A stretch of 64,000 bases of DNA from Calditrichia bacterium. GTDB taxonomy: Bacteria; Calditrichota; Calditrichia; RBG-13-44-9; J075. Shown one piece after another: positions 8,140-17,377 of this stretch; position 1 is the stretch's first letter, and every line of letters begins with the position of its first letter. The translations under genes and the position numbers were made by a program. The notes below the pieces were generated by a model. That model did no database searches and was not told the DNA's origin. It saw nothing but the letters and a program-made list of their open reading frames with translations. The stretch lies in the NCBI GenBank assembly GCA_028284905.1, contig JANQQU010000028.1:79061-143060 (forward strand), in the 5' to 3' direction.

Positions 8140-9456
8140 ATGGCAAATAAAAATCTGAAACCGGAACAACTCGATCAAACAGAATATATGCCGCCATTGC
8201 GGGAAGCAATTCCGCTCGGGATTCAACATGTATTGGCCATGTTTGCCGGAAATGTAACGGTGCCGATCATTATTGCTGCTGCGGCGGGATTAGGAACTGG
8301 AGATACGGTATTGCTGATTCAGGCGGCATTATTAGCATCGGGTATCGCAACTTTGATCCAATGTGTGGGATTTGGTCCGGTGGGGGCCCGTTTGCCGGTG
8401 GTGCAAGGGACCAGCTTTTCGTTTATACCGGTGATGCTGCCGGTGATACAATTGGCCGGGTTGCCAGCTATTTTCGGTGCGACGGTTGTTAGCGGTATAT
8501 TCCATTTTACGTTGGGAACGGTTATAGGAAAAGTACGAAAGTTAATTCCGCCATTAGTCAGCGGCATCGTCGTCTTGGCCATTGGTTTGTCGCTATTGCC
8601 GGTGGGGATTAAATATGCCGCCGGAGGTGCAAATATGCCTGCGGATTTTGGCAGCCTCCCGCATTGGATGCTGGCCATTTTTGTAATGATTGTTATACTT
8701 GGTTTGAAATTTTATGCGCAAGGATTTTTGGCCCGCAGTAGTGTGCTGATTGGATTGATTGTCGGTTATTTGCTGGCGTTACCAATGGGCATGGTGAATC
8801 TGGCAATTGTCAGCGAAGCAGGCTGGTTTGCCCTGCCGAGACCATTTCGCTACGGACTGGTTTTTGATACGACAGCAATCATTGGTATGTGTCTAATAGC
8901 TGTCGTCAGTGCGATTGAAACAGTGGGCGATATTTCCGGAATTACCCGCGGTGGGGCAGGGAGAGAAGCAACCGATCGGGAAATTACCGGCGGGACTATG
9001 GCGGACGGTGTCGGCACTGTTTTCGCCGGATTGCTGGGGGCCATGCCAAATACAACTTACAGCCAGAACGTTGGTCTTGTAGCGCTTACGGGAATTATGA
9101 GTCGGCATGTGGTAACAATTGGGGCGGTTTTCCTGATTCTGGCCGGATTGATACCAAAGATAGGCGCTATCGTCTCCTCAATACCGAATGCAGTGTTGGG
9201 CGGGGCGACAATTATAATGTTTGGAATGGTAGCCAGTGCCGGATTGAATATTTTAGGGGAAGTGCAGATGGATCGGCGAAACATGGTGATTATCGCCGTT
9301 TCGATCGGGGTAGGCTTGGGATTACAGGCGGTGCCGGAAGCAGTGCAATATTTACCGGAAACCGCCCGGATCTTATTAACTTCCGGATTGCTGCCTGCGG
9401 CGTTTCTGGCGATTTTTTTAAATCTGGTATTGCCGTTTGAGAAGGATCTTGATTAA
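8140..9456 (+). CDS. NCS2/NAT family xanthine/uracil-type permease
   Basis: 438 residues, about 12-14 membrane helices. A proton-coupled nucleobase importer of the inner membrane. The NAT signature is present as QNVGLVALTG starting at Q309, closely matching the xanthine permease form (QNNGVIQMTG in E. coli XanQ), and is preceded by the usual acidic and Gly-rich segment AIETVGDISGITRGG in helix 8. The N-terminal stretch PLGIQHVLAMFAGNVTVPII is also classical, including the conserved QH. The signature leans towards xanthine or uric acid rather than uracil. Single gene, divergent from the ankyrin gene. Ends 10 bp before the convergent SGNH gene. Confidence 0.92.
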   Translation: MANKNLKPEQLDQTEYMPPLREAIPLGIQHVLAMFAGNVTVPIIIAAAAGLGTGDTVLLIQAALLASGIATLIQCVGFGPVGARLPVVQGTSFSFIPVMLPVIQLAGLPAIFGATVVSGIFHFTLGTVIGKVRKLIPPLVSGIVVLAIGLSLLPVGIKYAAGGANMPADFGSLPHWMLAIFVMIVILGLKFYAQGFLARSSVLIGLIVGYLLALPMGMVNLAIVSEAGWFALPRPFRYGLVFDTTAIIGMCLIAVVSAIETVGDISGITRGGAGREATDREITGGTMADGVGTVFAGLLGAMPNTTYSQNVGLVALTGIMSRHVVTIGAVFLILAGLIPKIGAIVSSIPNAVLGGATIIMFGMVASAGLNILGEVQMDRRNMVIIAVSIGVGLGLQAVPEAVQYLPETARILLTSGLLPAAFLAIFLNLVLPFEKDLD

Positions 9457-9466
9457 GCGTTAAATA

Positions 9467-10684
9467 TCATTTCATCAATGTCTGTTGAATTACTTGCGCC
9501 ATCTTCCGGGCAATTAACTCATTTCCCACTGGTGTAACATGGCCCCAGGTGTCTATCCAGATAGAGCTGGTTTCATCGTTGAATATATCTCCCAGGTAAA
9601 ACAATCGATCATATTTTGGAGTGATTGCTGAAATTTTATTGTACGTAGCCCGGGAGAGACGAATGAGCGTTTCATCCATCTTTAATTGTGAATCGAGTTC
9701 GAGAAGTAAGCGCTCTTCTTCAGCAGTAAGCGTTTTTTCGCCTTCCAGTATATAGGGTTGCCAGAAAAAATAGTAGTCGAATTGATACTCCTTAGCTAAT
9801 GTCTTCACGATTCGGTAGATGCCAAGGTAGTTTGTTACTATCTCATCAGCGAGGCGATCTGGATCCGGAATGACTTTATAGCGATTATTTTTAAACCCTT
9901 CCACATTAATCGCAGTGCGAATCCGATGAAATAACTTGTAAGTATTCGTAGTCCAAAGTAGAGAAGAAAGAGATGGCTTGCGATTATTAAATCGGCTTGC
10001 GATATAAGAAAAATTTTGATGTATCGCCGGGCGACCTGTTTGCCGGGCAGCAAAGAGGTCATTGACACCATCATAAAAAATGACAACCTCCGGGACTTTC
10101 CCTGCTTCCAGTAAAAGAAGCAAGCGAATTAACCCTTGCGTAGATACATACGCATTCTCAGCATAGTTTTCTACATTGAGCGGAAAACCGGTTGCTTCCG
10201 GGAGCATTTCTTGTAAGTAGGCGGGAATCGTTTCCCAATCCGGCGCACCCCAGCCCCATATGGTAGAACCGCCGAATACAAATACCTGCTTTCTCTCTGC
10301 AGTACTGTCTGCCCCGGGAGTTTGCCGTTGGCCTTTCGGGGTAATATTAACTGTTTCGCCGCTAAATGGAGAGCTTCCCCAAACGAGGTAAGGGCGATAC
10401 TGCTTTTTAAGCGTTGTCCTCATTTCCTGCCAGTATGATTCTGCCCAGGGCTGTTCCGCGTAATAAGAATGCTCATTGTTGTATGCGATCAGGTCGGTTA
10501 CCTTCTTTTCACCATTATTAAATAGAGAGCTGTCTAATAATGTGAGAGAAACGACGCTAAAAAGTTCTATCAATGCTATTAAAACGATGGTATTAAAGAT
10601 TACGATGCCTGTTGAATAATAAAATGAGATAAAACGCCTCCCCAATACACGATCAAAATCAACATCGCTCCAGTTAGCGAACAA
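9467..10684 (-). CDS. Membrane-anchored SGNH/GDSL hydrolase-like protein
   Basis: About 405 residues if the TTG at 10684 is the start; no ATG lies before the membrane helix, so the true start is uncertain. Residues about 22-50 form one membrane helix, followed by an extracytoplasmic domain with SGNH blocks: block I FVFGGSTIWGWG (S140 as the likely nucleophile), a block with YDGVNDLF (the Asn block), and a late DTWGHVTPVGNELIA (D378, H382; the spacing is one residue longer than the usual DxxH). Such enzymes remove or transfer acyl groups on glycans or lipids. The gene overlaps the small membrane gene upstream by 85 bp in another frame; the two may be a broken single reading frame. A decayed relative lies just upstream at 10876-11244. 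Confidence 0.82.
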   Translation of the reverse strand: MFANWSDVDFDRVLGRRFISFYYSTGIVIFNTIVLIALIELFSVVSLTLLDSSLFNNGEKKVTDLIAYNNEHSYYAEQPWAESYWQEMRTTLKKQYRPYLVWGSSPFSGETVNITPKGQRQTPGADSTAERKQVFVFGGSTIWGWGAPDWETIPAYLQEMLPEATGFPLNVENYAENAYVSTQGLIRLLLLLEAGKVPEVVIFYDGVNDLFAARQTGRPAIHQNFSYIASRFNNRKPSLSSLLWTTNTYKLFHRIRTAINVEGFKNNRYKVIPDPDRLADEIVTNYLGIYRIVKTLAKEYQFDYYFFWQPYILEGEKTLTAEEERLLLELDSQLKMDETLIRLSRATYNKISAITPKYDRLFYLGDIFNDETSSIWIDTWGHVTPVGNELIARKMAQVIQQTLMK

Positions 10685-10833
10685 AGGATCTCGCTACTGT
10701 TAAATCCGGGTGAGCTATCGAGGCCGAAGCTTTCTGCAAGTAACCCGGTAAGGAAAAGGATTATTCCAGCAATTGCGAATATGATTTTGAAATGATAGGA
10801 ATATTTCCCCAAAAAAGTCATTCGATTGTCCAT
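10600..10833 (-). CDS. Small two-helix membrane protein upstream of the SGNH gene
   Basis: 77 residues from the ATG at 10833 (a TTG at 10845 adds four). Two hydrophobic helices (about residues 15-35 and 50-70) are joined by a short loop with SFGLDSSPGFN. From memory, this helix-loop-helix with a GL...SPGF turn resembles the N-terminal membrane part of some longer SGNH proteins in surface-glycan loci. The 3' end overlaps the SGNH gene by 85 bp in a different frame. It is either a true small partner protein or the first part of one SGNH protein split by a frameshift. Moderate confidence that it is translated. Confidence 0.55.
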   Translation of the reverse strand: MDNRMTFLGKYSYHFKIIFAIAGIILFLTGLLAESFGLDSSPGFNSSEILCSLTGAMLILIVYWGGVLSHFIIQQAS

Positions 10834-10875
10834 AATCTCATTCAATTATTGAAAAGCGGAGAAGAATTGCTGTAA

Positions 10876-11244
10876 TCAGTTGTTTGCATTTAAATAGCTC
10901 GCAATATAATCGGCAATTTTACGGCTTAAATAAGGTCCATAATGAGTGTTATCATAGCCGCGGTCGATTTCGGGTAGTCACACCCGGTAAATACTACACA
11001 TATCACCGAGGGTTGGCTCAACGCCATCAATTAATAACCCTTTGTAATGACTATCCTGATTATTGCTGATTGAAGGTAAAGATGTTTGCAGTATTATGAA
11101 CTGTGGTAGCAAGCGCCCGAAAAGTTCTCCATACCTATAGGATGATGGTTTCACAAACAGGCGTAAAGAAAATTCCGAAAGCAGAAATATTATAAATATG
11201 CTGCCGAGGAATATCAGCAAATTGCTAATGATTTTTCTGAACAT
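10876..11244 (-). pseudogene. SGNH hydrolase remnant with internal deletion and in-frame stop
   Basis: From the ATG at 11244 the reading gives an intact N-terminal anchor (MFRKIISNLLIFLGSIFIIF, then LLSEFSLRLF) and a SYRYGELFGRLLPQFIIL block that looks like the start of a surface-glycan SGNH protein. It stops at TGA (10980-10978) after 88 codons. Directly after that stop, in the same frame, comes the C-terminal end of an SGNH protein: DNTHYGPYLSRKIADYIASY with the DxxH catalytic block, ending at TGA 10878-10876. The whole middle of the domain, including the nucleophile block, is missing. This is best explained by an internal deletion joining the two ends, leaving a dead gene. It lies upstream of the intact SGNH gene on the same strand. 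Confidence 0.7.
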
Positions 11245-11545
11245 AATTTTAGTGTAGTGTTCTTATCGTAGATGGTGATAGCGGGCGAAAACCTTGAGGT
11301 TGCGAATTCATCCCACCTGCTGTATAGCCTGTTTACCCAAGTTCGGTGTGAAATATGTTGGTTATATTTTTGAATTATGTGCTGAAATTCACGGTCATTC
11401 GGAATCAAATTTTTGAAAATGCATTTTATAGGAATTGCCGCAAAAAATTATTGGACTTCTCGCAAAGTCTTTATAACAGGTCATTGGAAATGCAAAACAG
11501 GAAATGTATAAATATGGTGTTATTGTCAACACGCCCTAAGCAAAA
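11245..11545. other. Intergenic stretch without recognised gene
   Basis: AT-rich spacer between the SGNH remnant and the end of the RND pump gene. Short open frames exist on both strands but none has a recognisable domain or a good ribosome-binding site. No clear terminator hairpin with a T-run was seen after the pump stop codon. Confidence 0.6.
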
Positions 11546-14500
11546 CTATCCCAATTTTCTTTCCCGCAAAGCAGCATATAACACCGGAACCACAAAGAGT
11601 GTTATAATCGCCAGTAGCATGCCGCCAAATGACGGTATAGCCATTGGCACCATAATATCCGATCCCCGGCCTGTGGAAGTTAATACCGGCAGCAGGGCGA
11701 GGATTGTTGTGGCAGCTGTCATTAATGCCGGGCGAACGCGTTTTTCACCGGCAAGAATGGTTGCCTCACGAATTTCCTCAATGGAAGATGGCTGTTTGTT
11801 CCGGAAAGTCTGATCAAGATATGTGGCTATAATAACGCCGTTATCCGAGGCGATGCCAAACAATGCTAAAAAACCGACCCAAACTGCCACGCTAAGATTG
11901 ATTGGATCTACCTGGAATAGCGTTCGCAAATCACTGCCAAATATGGAAAAATTTAAGAACCATTCCTGCCCATAGAGCCAAACCATAATAAAACCACCGG
12001 CCCAGGCGACGATTATCCCGGAAAAAACCAATAGCGTGGTAGAGACAGCATTGAACTGAAAATAGAGAATGAGAAAAATAATGAAGAGCGCCAGGGGAAG
12101 GATAACAGCCAGCTTCTTTTCCGAACGCACCTGATTCTCATAGCTTCCCGCGAATGTGTAACTGACACCGGCCGGCAATTCAAATTCCCCGTTCTCCATT
12201 TTGGCCGAGAGATAAGCCTGCGCCTGTTGAACAACATCTACTTCTGCATAACCTGGGCGTTTATCGAAAACCACGTATCCGGTTAGAAAAGTGTCTTCAC
12301 TTTTGATGACTTGCGGACCACGTACATAATTGATTGTTGCCAATTGCTTCAGTGGAATCTGCGCACCACCGGGCACCGCAACGTATATTTCTTCCAATGC
12401 TTCGATGCTGTTACGTAATTCCCGGGGATAGCGCACCCGCACCGGATAACGCTCCCGGCCTTCCACTGTGCTGGTAATTGTTTTCCCACCAACTGCGACT
12501 TCAATGACGTTTTGCACTTGTTGCAGCTTAATGCCATATCGGGCAATGGCATTACGATCGATTTCGATTTCCAGATAGGGCTTCCCAATGATGCGGTCCG
12601 CTAATACGGCGGTTGGTTCCACGGACGGCACTTCCTTTAGAAAACGTTCGATTTCTAAACCGGTTTTTTCGATGGTCTCTAAATCCGGCCCTTTAACTTT
12701 CACACCCATAGGCGCCCGCATACCGCTTTGCAGCATCACCATCCGGGCAGCGATCGGCTGGAGGCGCGGTGCGGAAGTGCTGCCGGGAATTTTGCCTGCC
12801 CGGACAACTTCATCCCAAATGTCATCCGCTTCCTGAATACCCTGCCAGGAGGCACGATCCGGATTGATATCCGGATCCAGTGCGCTTCGCCATAAGCGAA
12901 AAGGGGCGCCATTTTCATCCGGGATAAGATGCCCGCTTTCGTTGCGCAGAAATGCACCCTGAATCTTGTATGGTTGGCCATCTGCTGCCGGGAGGGGATC
13001 TCCCTGCATATTGCGAAAATAGTCGACAGAATCTGCCCGGAAGCGAAAACGGAGGCGATTCCCCTGATCATCCGTGAGAAACTGCGATTTGTAATTAATG
13101 ATTGTCTCGATCATGGAAACTGGTGCAGGGTCCAACGGGGAATCGGCACGCCCCAATTTCCCTACGGCGGATTCAACTTCGGGGATATCGTTAAAGGCCA
13201 TATCCTGCTTTTTTATTACGTCCAGCACTTCCCCGATGGAGGCATGCGGCATTGTTGTTGGCATGTAAAGATAAGCGCCTTCATCCAGCGGCGGCATAAA
13301 CTCTTTACCCAATCCCGGAAAGGCATGTGCTACACGGGAGACCGGTGCTAAAGTTCGAACCGACTGTGGCAGCCAGCCAAAAAATGCATCAAAACCAAGC
13401 CAGATAAAGCCACCAAAGAATGTAATCAGTGCAGTTGCACTTAAGAAGGCGCGTTTGTGAATTAACGTCCAGCGAAGCAGACGTCCGTAGTTTTTTTGAA
13501 ATAGCCAAAAGACAGTCAGCAAACCACCGATGAGCATTGCTACGAAAAGGAAGTTAAGTAATAAGCCCTGTTCCGGCCCAAGGGGCAGCCAGTGATCGGA
13601 GAGTATAATAGCAACTACAAACACCAGTAGATAATTGCTAAGGCGAGGTGCTGCCTGCCGAATTTTTTCCGGGAGATGCTCAGCCAAAAGGTGATACCCG
13701 CCGAATAAAATTAAGAGAAAGCCCATCCACCAGGGGAGATAAAAGAATGCGATAATGCCAATTATTACTGAGGCCCAGTGCAATATTCGGCGGCTGTTTT
13801 TGCTGATGTTGCGCTCGGCAAAAAGTAACTGCGCCATTGCCGGAATGATCAATATAGCAATTAATACTGCTGCGATAATTGCGAATGTCTTGGTATATGC
13901 CAATGGTTTAAACAGCTTTCCTTCCGCTGCCTGCATGGTGAAAACCGGTAAGAAACTAACGACTGTCGTTGCGACCGCCGTTAATACGGCACTGCCAACT
14001 TCACGGGTCGCCCGATAGATAATCATCACCCGGTTCTCTGTTTCCGGTGCGCGATTGAGATGCTTGAGAATATTTTCGGTGATGACAATCCCCATATCTA
14101 CCATTGTGCCGATGGCAATGGCGATACCGGAAAGGGCCACAATATTCGCGTCGACGCCAAATTGCTTCATGGCGATAAAAGTCATTAATACGCCAAGCGG
14201 GAGCAAACCGGAGATGAGAATGGCACTGCGTAAATGCATGACCATAAGAATGACGACGATGATGGTGACAAGGATTTCCTCGGCCAAAGCGGTATTGAGG
14301 GTTCCGAGAGTTTCATTGATCAGGTGGGTGCGATCATAAAACGGGATAATGGTTACCTGACTGATAGTGCCATCCGCCATTGTCTTTTTCGGCAGGCCGG
14401 GCGCTATTTCAGCTATCTTGGCTTTCAGGCTTTTAATCGCTGCCAATGGATTATCGCCATAGCGAACGACGGCAACGCCACCGACAGCTTCGCTACCGCC

Positions 14501-15412
14501 TTTGTCCAGAGCGCCGCGCCTTAAGGCTGGTCCCAGGGTAACATGGGCAACATTGCGTACGAATACCGGCACATTATCATTCACCTTGATGACAGAGTTT
14601 TCGAGATCCTCAAGATTCTTCACAAAGCCAACACCGCGGATAATATATTCCACACTATTGACTTCGATGGTGCGAGCCCCGACATCAAGATTGGACATTT
14701 TCACTGCGTGGAATACTTCATCGAGAGAAACGTCATAAGCCCGCATCGCATCCGGATCGACATCTATTTGATATTCCTTCACAAATCCGCCGACGGAAGA
14801 GACTTCACTAATACCATCAGCGGAAAGCAGGGAATAGCGCACATACCAGTCCTGGATGGAACGCAACTCGTGTGGATCCCACCCACCGGTAGGATTCCCC
14901 TGGGGATCGCGTCCTTCCAGGGTATACCAAAAGACCTGTCCCAATGCGGTGGCATCCGGCCCAAGCATCGGTTTTACACCGGCAGGGAGCGTGCCGGATG
15001 GCAAACTGTTCAGTTTTTCCAGAATGCGGGAACGGGACCAGTAAAAATCGACATCTTCCTTAAAAATAACATAGATACTGGAGAAGCCAAACATCGAGAA
15101 GCTGCGAACGGTTTTAATGCCGGGAATCCCCAATAGAGAAACTGTCATAGGATAACTGATTTGATCCTCAATATCCTGGGGAGACCTTCCCGGCCATTTA
15201 GTGAAAACGATCTGCTGATTTTCGCCAAGATCCGGAATGGCATCTACCGGCACCGGATCACGCGGAATCATCTCTATATCCCAGTCAAACGGAGCAACCA
15301 TAATTCCCCAGGTAATAACCCCCGCAGTAAAGAGAATGACGACTAGCCGGTTATTCAGGCAAAACCAGATCAGTTTATCTAAAATCGATTTCGGTTCTGT
15401 ATGCTTTTCCAT
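11546..15412 (-). CDS. cusA: Heavy-metal RND efflux pump, CusA/CzcA family
   Basis: 1288 residues. Inner-membrane proton-driven pump that, with the adaptor and outer-membrane factor, exports metal ions (Cu/Ag or Zn/Co/Cd) from periplasm or cytoplasm. RND hallmarks: N-terminal helix, WPGRSPQDIEDQISYPMTVS, the TM4 region VALSGIAIAIGTMVDMGIV with its acidic residue, and a C-terminal SDNGVIIATYL/GEKRVRPALMTA repeat. Met767 (context PAPVSMIET) and Met893 (context RMVMLQSGM) appear to match the substrate Met residues M573 and M672 of E. coli CusA, which favours copper/silver. It is about 240 residues longer than CusA: about 100 extra residues of membrane helices around 532-640 and a long insert in the porter domain after residue 775. 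Last gene of the operon, 12 bp after the adaptor. Exact metal not proven. Confidence 0.93.
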   Translation of the reverse strand: MEKHTEPKSILDKLIWFCLNNRLVVILFTAGVITWGIMVAPFDWDIEMIPRDPVPVDAIPDLGENQQIVFTKWPGRSPQDIEDQISYPMTVSLLGIPGIKTVRSFSMFGFSSIYVIFKEDVDFYWSRSRILEKLNSLPSGTLPAGVKPMLGPDATALGQVFWYTLEGRDPQGNPTGGWDPHELRSIQDWYVRYSLLSADGISEVSSVGGFVKEYQIDVDPDAMRAYDVSLDEVFHAVKMSNLDVGARTIEVNSVEYIIRGVGFVKNLEDLENSVIKVNDNVPVFVRNVAHVTLGPALRRGALDKGGSEAVGGVAVVRYGDNPLAAIKSLKAKIAEIAPGLPKKTMADGTISQVTIIPFYDRTHLINETLGTLNTALAEEILVTIIVVILMVMHLRSAILISGLLPLGVLMTFIAMKQFGVDANIVALSGIAIAIGTMVDMGIVITENILKHLNRAPETENRVMIIYRATREVGSAVLTAVATTVVSFLPVFTMQAAEGKLFKPLAYTKTFAIIAAVLIAILIIPAMAQLLFAERNISKNSRRILHWASVIIGIIAFFYLPWWMGFLLILFGGYHLLAEHLPEKIRQAAPRLSNYLLVFVVAIILSDHWLPLGPEQGLLLNFLFVAMLIGGLLTVFWLFQKNYGRLLRWTLIHKRAFLSATALITFFGGFIWLGFDAFFGWLPQSVRTLAPVSRVAHAFPGLGKEFMPPLDEGAYLYMPTTMPHASIGEVLDVIKKQDMAFNDIPEVESAVGKLGRADSPLDPAPVSMIETIINYKSQFLTDDQGNRLRFRFRADSVDYFRNMQGDPLPAADGQPYKIQGAFLRNESGHLIPDENGAPFRLWRSALDPDINPDRASWQGIQEADDIWDEVVRAGKIPGSTSAPRLQPIAARMVMLQSGMRAPMGVKVKGPDLETIEKTGLEIERFLKEVPSVEPTAVLADRIIGKPYLEIEIDRNAIARYGIKLQQVQNVIEVAVGGKTITSTVEGRERYPVRVRYPRELRNSIEALEEIYVAVPGGAQIPLKQLATINYVRGPQVIKSEDTFLTGYVVFDKRPGYAEVDVVQQAQAYLSAKMENGEFELPAGVSYTFAGSYENQVRSEKKLAVILPLALFIIFLILYFQFNAVSTTLLVFSGIIVAWAGGFIMVWLYGQEWFLNFSIFGSDLRTLFQVDPINLSVAVWVGFLALFGIASDNGVIIATYLDQTFRNKQPSSIEEIREATILAGEKRVRPALMTAATTILALLPVLTSTGRGSDIMVPMAIPSFGGMLLAIITLFVVPVLYAALRERKLG

Positions 15413-15424
15413 TTTGATCTCTCA

Positions 15425-17377
15425 CTAGTGATTATGACCGTCGTGATTACTTATCACTTCCGTTTGCTCCCCGCAGCGAAGCATCGAAGCACCAAAGTAA
15501 GGATTGGCGAGCAAATCGTTGTTCTGAATCCAGAATGCGCCGGTATTGTCAAAAGCCATCGGGCAGTAGAAACGATAGACGTTCGTTTCCGAATCGATAC
15601 CAAATTTTCTTAATAATTCGTAAAGCGATTCCGACAGCGGCTGAAATGAGTGCCGGGCAGCATCGATGGTTTCTGCAGCCGCTATTTCAGCCGAAGATTT
15701 TTCGAAAGAAGCTTGCAAGGAATGCCAATGAGATTGTGCCTCGCCGGAAAGAGATTGCGCTTCTATTCGATCCAATGATTCCTGAAAACGCTGACCAGCG
15801 GAAGCCGCAGCGGAAAGCGCATCTTCACTAAGGCTTTTCTGGATGGCAAAATAGTTTGCGAGCAGGTCCTGCATGGATTGCTTAAATGCTTCAGGAATAT
15901 CCGTTAACTCTTTAAATTCACTGCCACTGCCAGGATTCATCATGCTTGGTTTGGCACGAATTTGTAAATCGCTATCCAGCTTAAAATTGCCATGTGTAAC
16001 CACTAATTCATTTTCCTGTAAGCCATCAAACACCACGTAATAATCGCCGCTTCGCGGTCCGAGAGTGATCTCCCGGTATTCAAATACACCTTCGCGATCC
16101 CGGGAAGCGACATAAACGACGGCACGTTGGCCGGTGCGCAAAGGTGCTGTTGCCGGAATTACCAATGGCGTGTTCGCAGTTTTTTCGCTGGTTGTGGTGT
16201 AACCAAGTGTTTCCGCGCGAACCAGTTTCATGCCGCATACGTCGCAGTCGCCGGGATTATCCTTTACAATCTCCGGATGCATCGGGGAGATCCATTTTCC
16301 GGAAAGCTGCGGATCCATTACTTTGCCACTGGCTGTCAGGCGGGATTTTACCACGGCACGAACAAACATTGCCGGTTTTAATTTCCCGGAAGGATTGGTG
16401 ATGTTTACCCGAACTTTTACGGTGCGGGTCTGCGGATTCAATACCGGATCGATGAAAGAAATTATGCCACTAAATACTTCGCCGGGATATGCTTTCGTGC
16501 TGAATTCCACCGACTGTCCGTAGCGCAGCCATTCCAGGTCGGATTCATAGGCATCAAGTAAAATCCACAGTTTCTCCAGATCTGCCAGGGTGTAAATGCG
16601 GGTGCCGGTTTGCACATACATGCCTTCGGAAACATTTCGTTTGATGACCACACCGCTGATCGGCGAATAGATGGTCAGGCGATCGGAATGGGCATTGCGG
16701 GATTCTATATTGCGGATTTGCTGCTTGGTTAAGCCGAGCAAACGTAGCTTCTCCCGGACAGCGGCCAGGGTATTTTCCGCGCTTTCTCTTATACCAGGGG
16801 CAGCGTTTTCCGACAGACCGGATAATGCTTTTTTAGCCTGAAGAAGCTCTTCCTGGGCAGAAATTAACTTGGGACTATAGAGGTCAGCCAGATGATCGCC
16901 ATTACGAACCGTGGTGCCGGTAAAATCCACATACAACCGGTCGATTCGGCCCGGCACGTAGGCGGCTATATCTCTCAGGCGGGTTTCATCATATGCGACT
17001 TTCCCGTTCATGCGGACTTCTGTCGCAACAAATTTTCGCTCTACCGGCGCCACCTGAATCGCAGCAAGCTTAATGGCGGCCGGTGATAGTTTCAATTCTC
17101 TTTCCCCAAGATCTCCATCATCTTCGTCGCTGACCGGGATCAAGTCCATTCCACATATTGGGCATTGACCAAATTGCGGTTGTTGAATTTGCGGATGCAT
17201 GGAGCAAGTCCAGACACTACTCGTAGCGTCGCTTGTATGACCGTGATTATTGGCTGTAGAGCTACTATCGCCGCTAAAGAAATAGCCGCTGGCAAATGCG
17301 AGCAGGAGAAGAGCAATTAATATCAGGCGAGTGTCTTTCTGCCATAGTTTTGCAAATGTGCTTTTTAAGTTACTCAT
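15425..17377 (-). CDS. cusB: RND adaptor protein, CusB-type, with two heavy-metal-binding domains and DUF3347-like tail
   Basis: 650 residues. Periplasmic membrane-fusion protein that links pump and outer-membrane channel. Order: N-terminal membrane anchor (18-35), His/Ser-rich linker, heavy-metal-binding domain (about 56-82: TCSMHP...CPICGMDL), lipoyl/barrel and hairpin regions (about 115-330), a second such domain (about 360-390: SPMHPEI...CDVCGMKL) set inside the adaptor body, more adaptor barrel (about 395-470), and a C-terminal DUF3347-like helical domain (about 490-650) ending with YCPMAF and CGEQTE. GGAGG precedes the ATG, and the gene starts inside the ATGA overlap with the outer-membrane factor. 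The two metal-binding domains in one adaptor are uncommon and fit a Cu/Ag donor role. Confidence 0.93.
   Translation of the reverse strand: MSNLKSTFAKLWQKDTRLILIALLLLAFASGYFFSGDSSSTANNHGHTSDATSSVWTCSMHPQIQQPQFGQCPICGMDLIPVSDEDDGDLGERELKLSPAAIKLAAIQVAPVERKFVATEVRMNGKVAYDETRLRDIAAYVPGRIDRLYVDFTGTTVRNGDHLADLYSPKLISAQEELLQAKKALSGLSENAAPGIRESAENTLAAVREKLRLLGLTKQQIRNIESRNAHSDRLTIYSPISGVVIKRNVSEGMYVQTGTRIYTLADLEKLWILLDAYESDLEWLRYGQSVEFSTKAYPGEVFSGIISFIDPVLNPQTRTVKVRVNITNPSGKLKPAMFVRAVVKSRLTASGKVMDPQLSGKWISPMHPEIVKDNPGDCDVCGMKLVRAETLGYTTTSEKTANTPLVIPATAPLRTGQRAVVYVASRDREGVFEYREITLGPRSGDYYVVFDGLQENELVVTHGNFKLDSDLQIRAKPSMMNPGSGSEFKELTDIPEAFKQSMQDLLANYFAIQKSLSEDALSAAASAGQRFQESLDRIEAQSLSGEAQSHWHSLQASFEKSSAEIAAAETIDAARHSFQPLSESLYELLRKFGIDSETNVYRFYCPMAFDNTGAFWIQNNDLLANPYFGASMLRCGEQTEVISNHDGHNH

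Noticed and set aside
10876..11244. Selenocysteine readthrough of the in-frame TGA in the SGNH remnant
   Set aside because: The domain lacks its whole middle including the nucleophile, so readthrough would not give an active enzyme, and no hairpin of SECIS type was seen after the TGA.
11214..11408. 64-residue minus-strand frame upstream of the SGNH remnant
   Set aside because: No ribosome site, no recognisable domain and it overlaps the start of the remnant; treated as chance.
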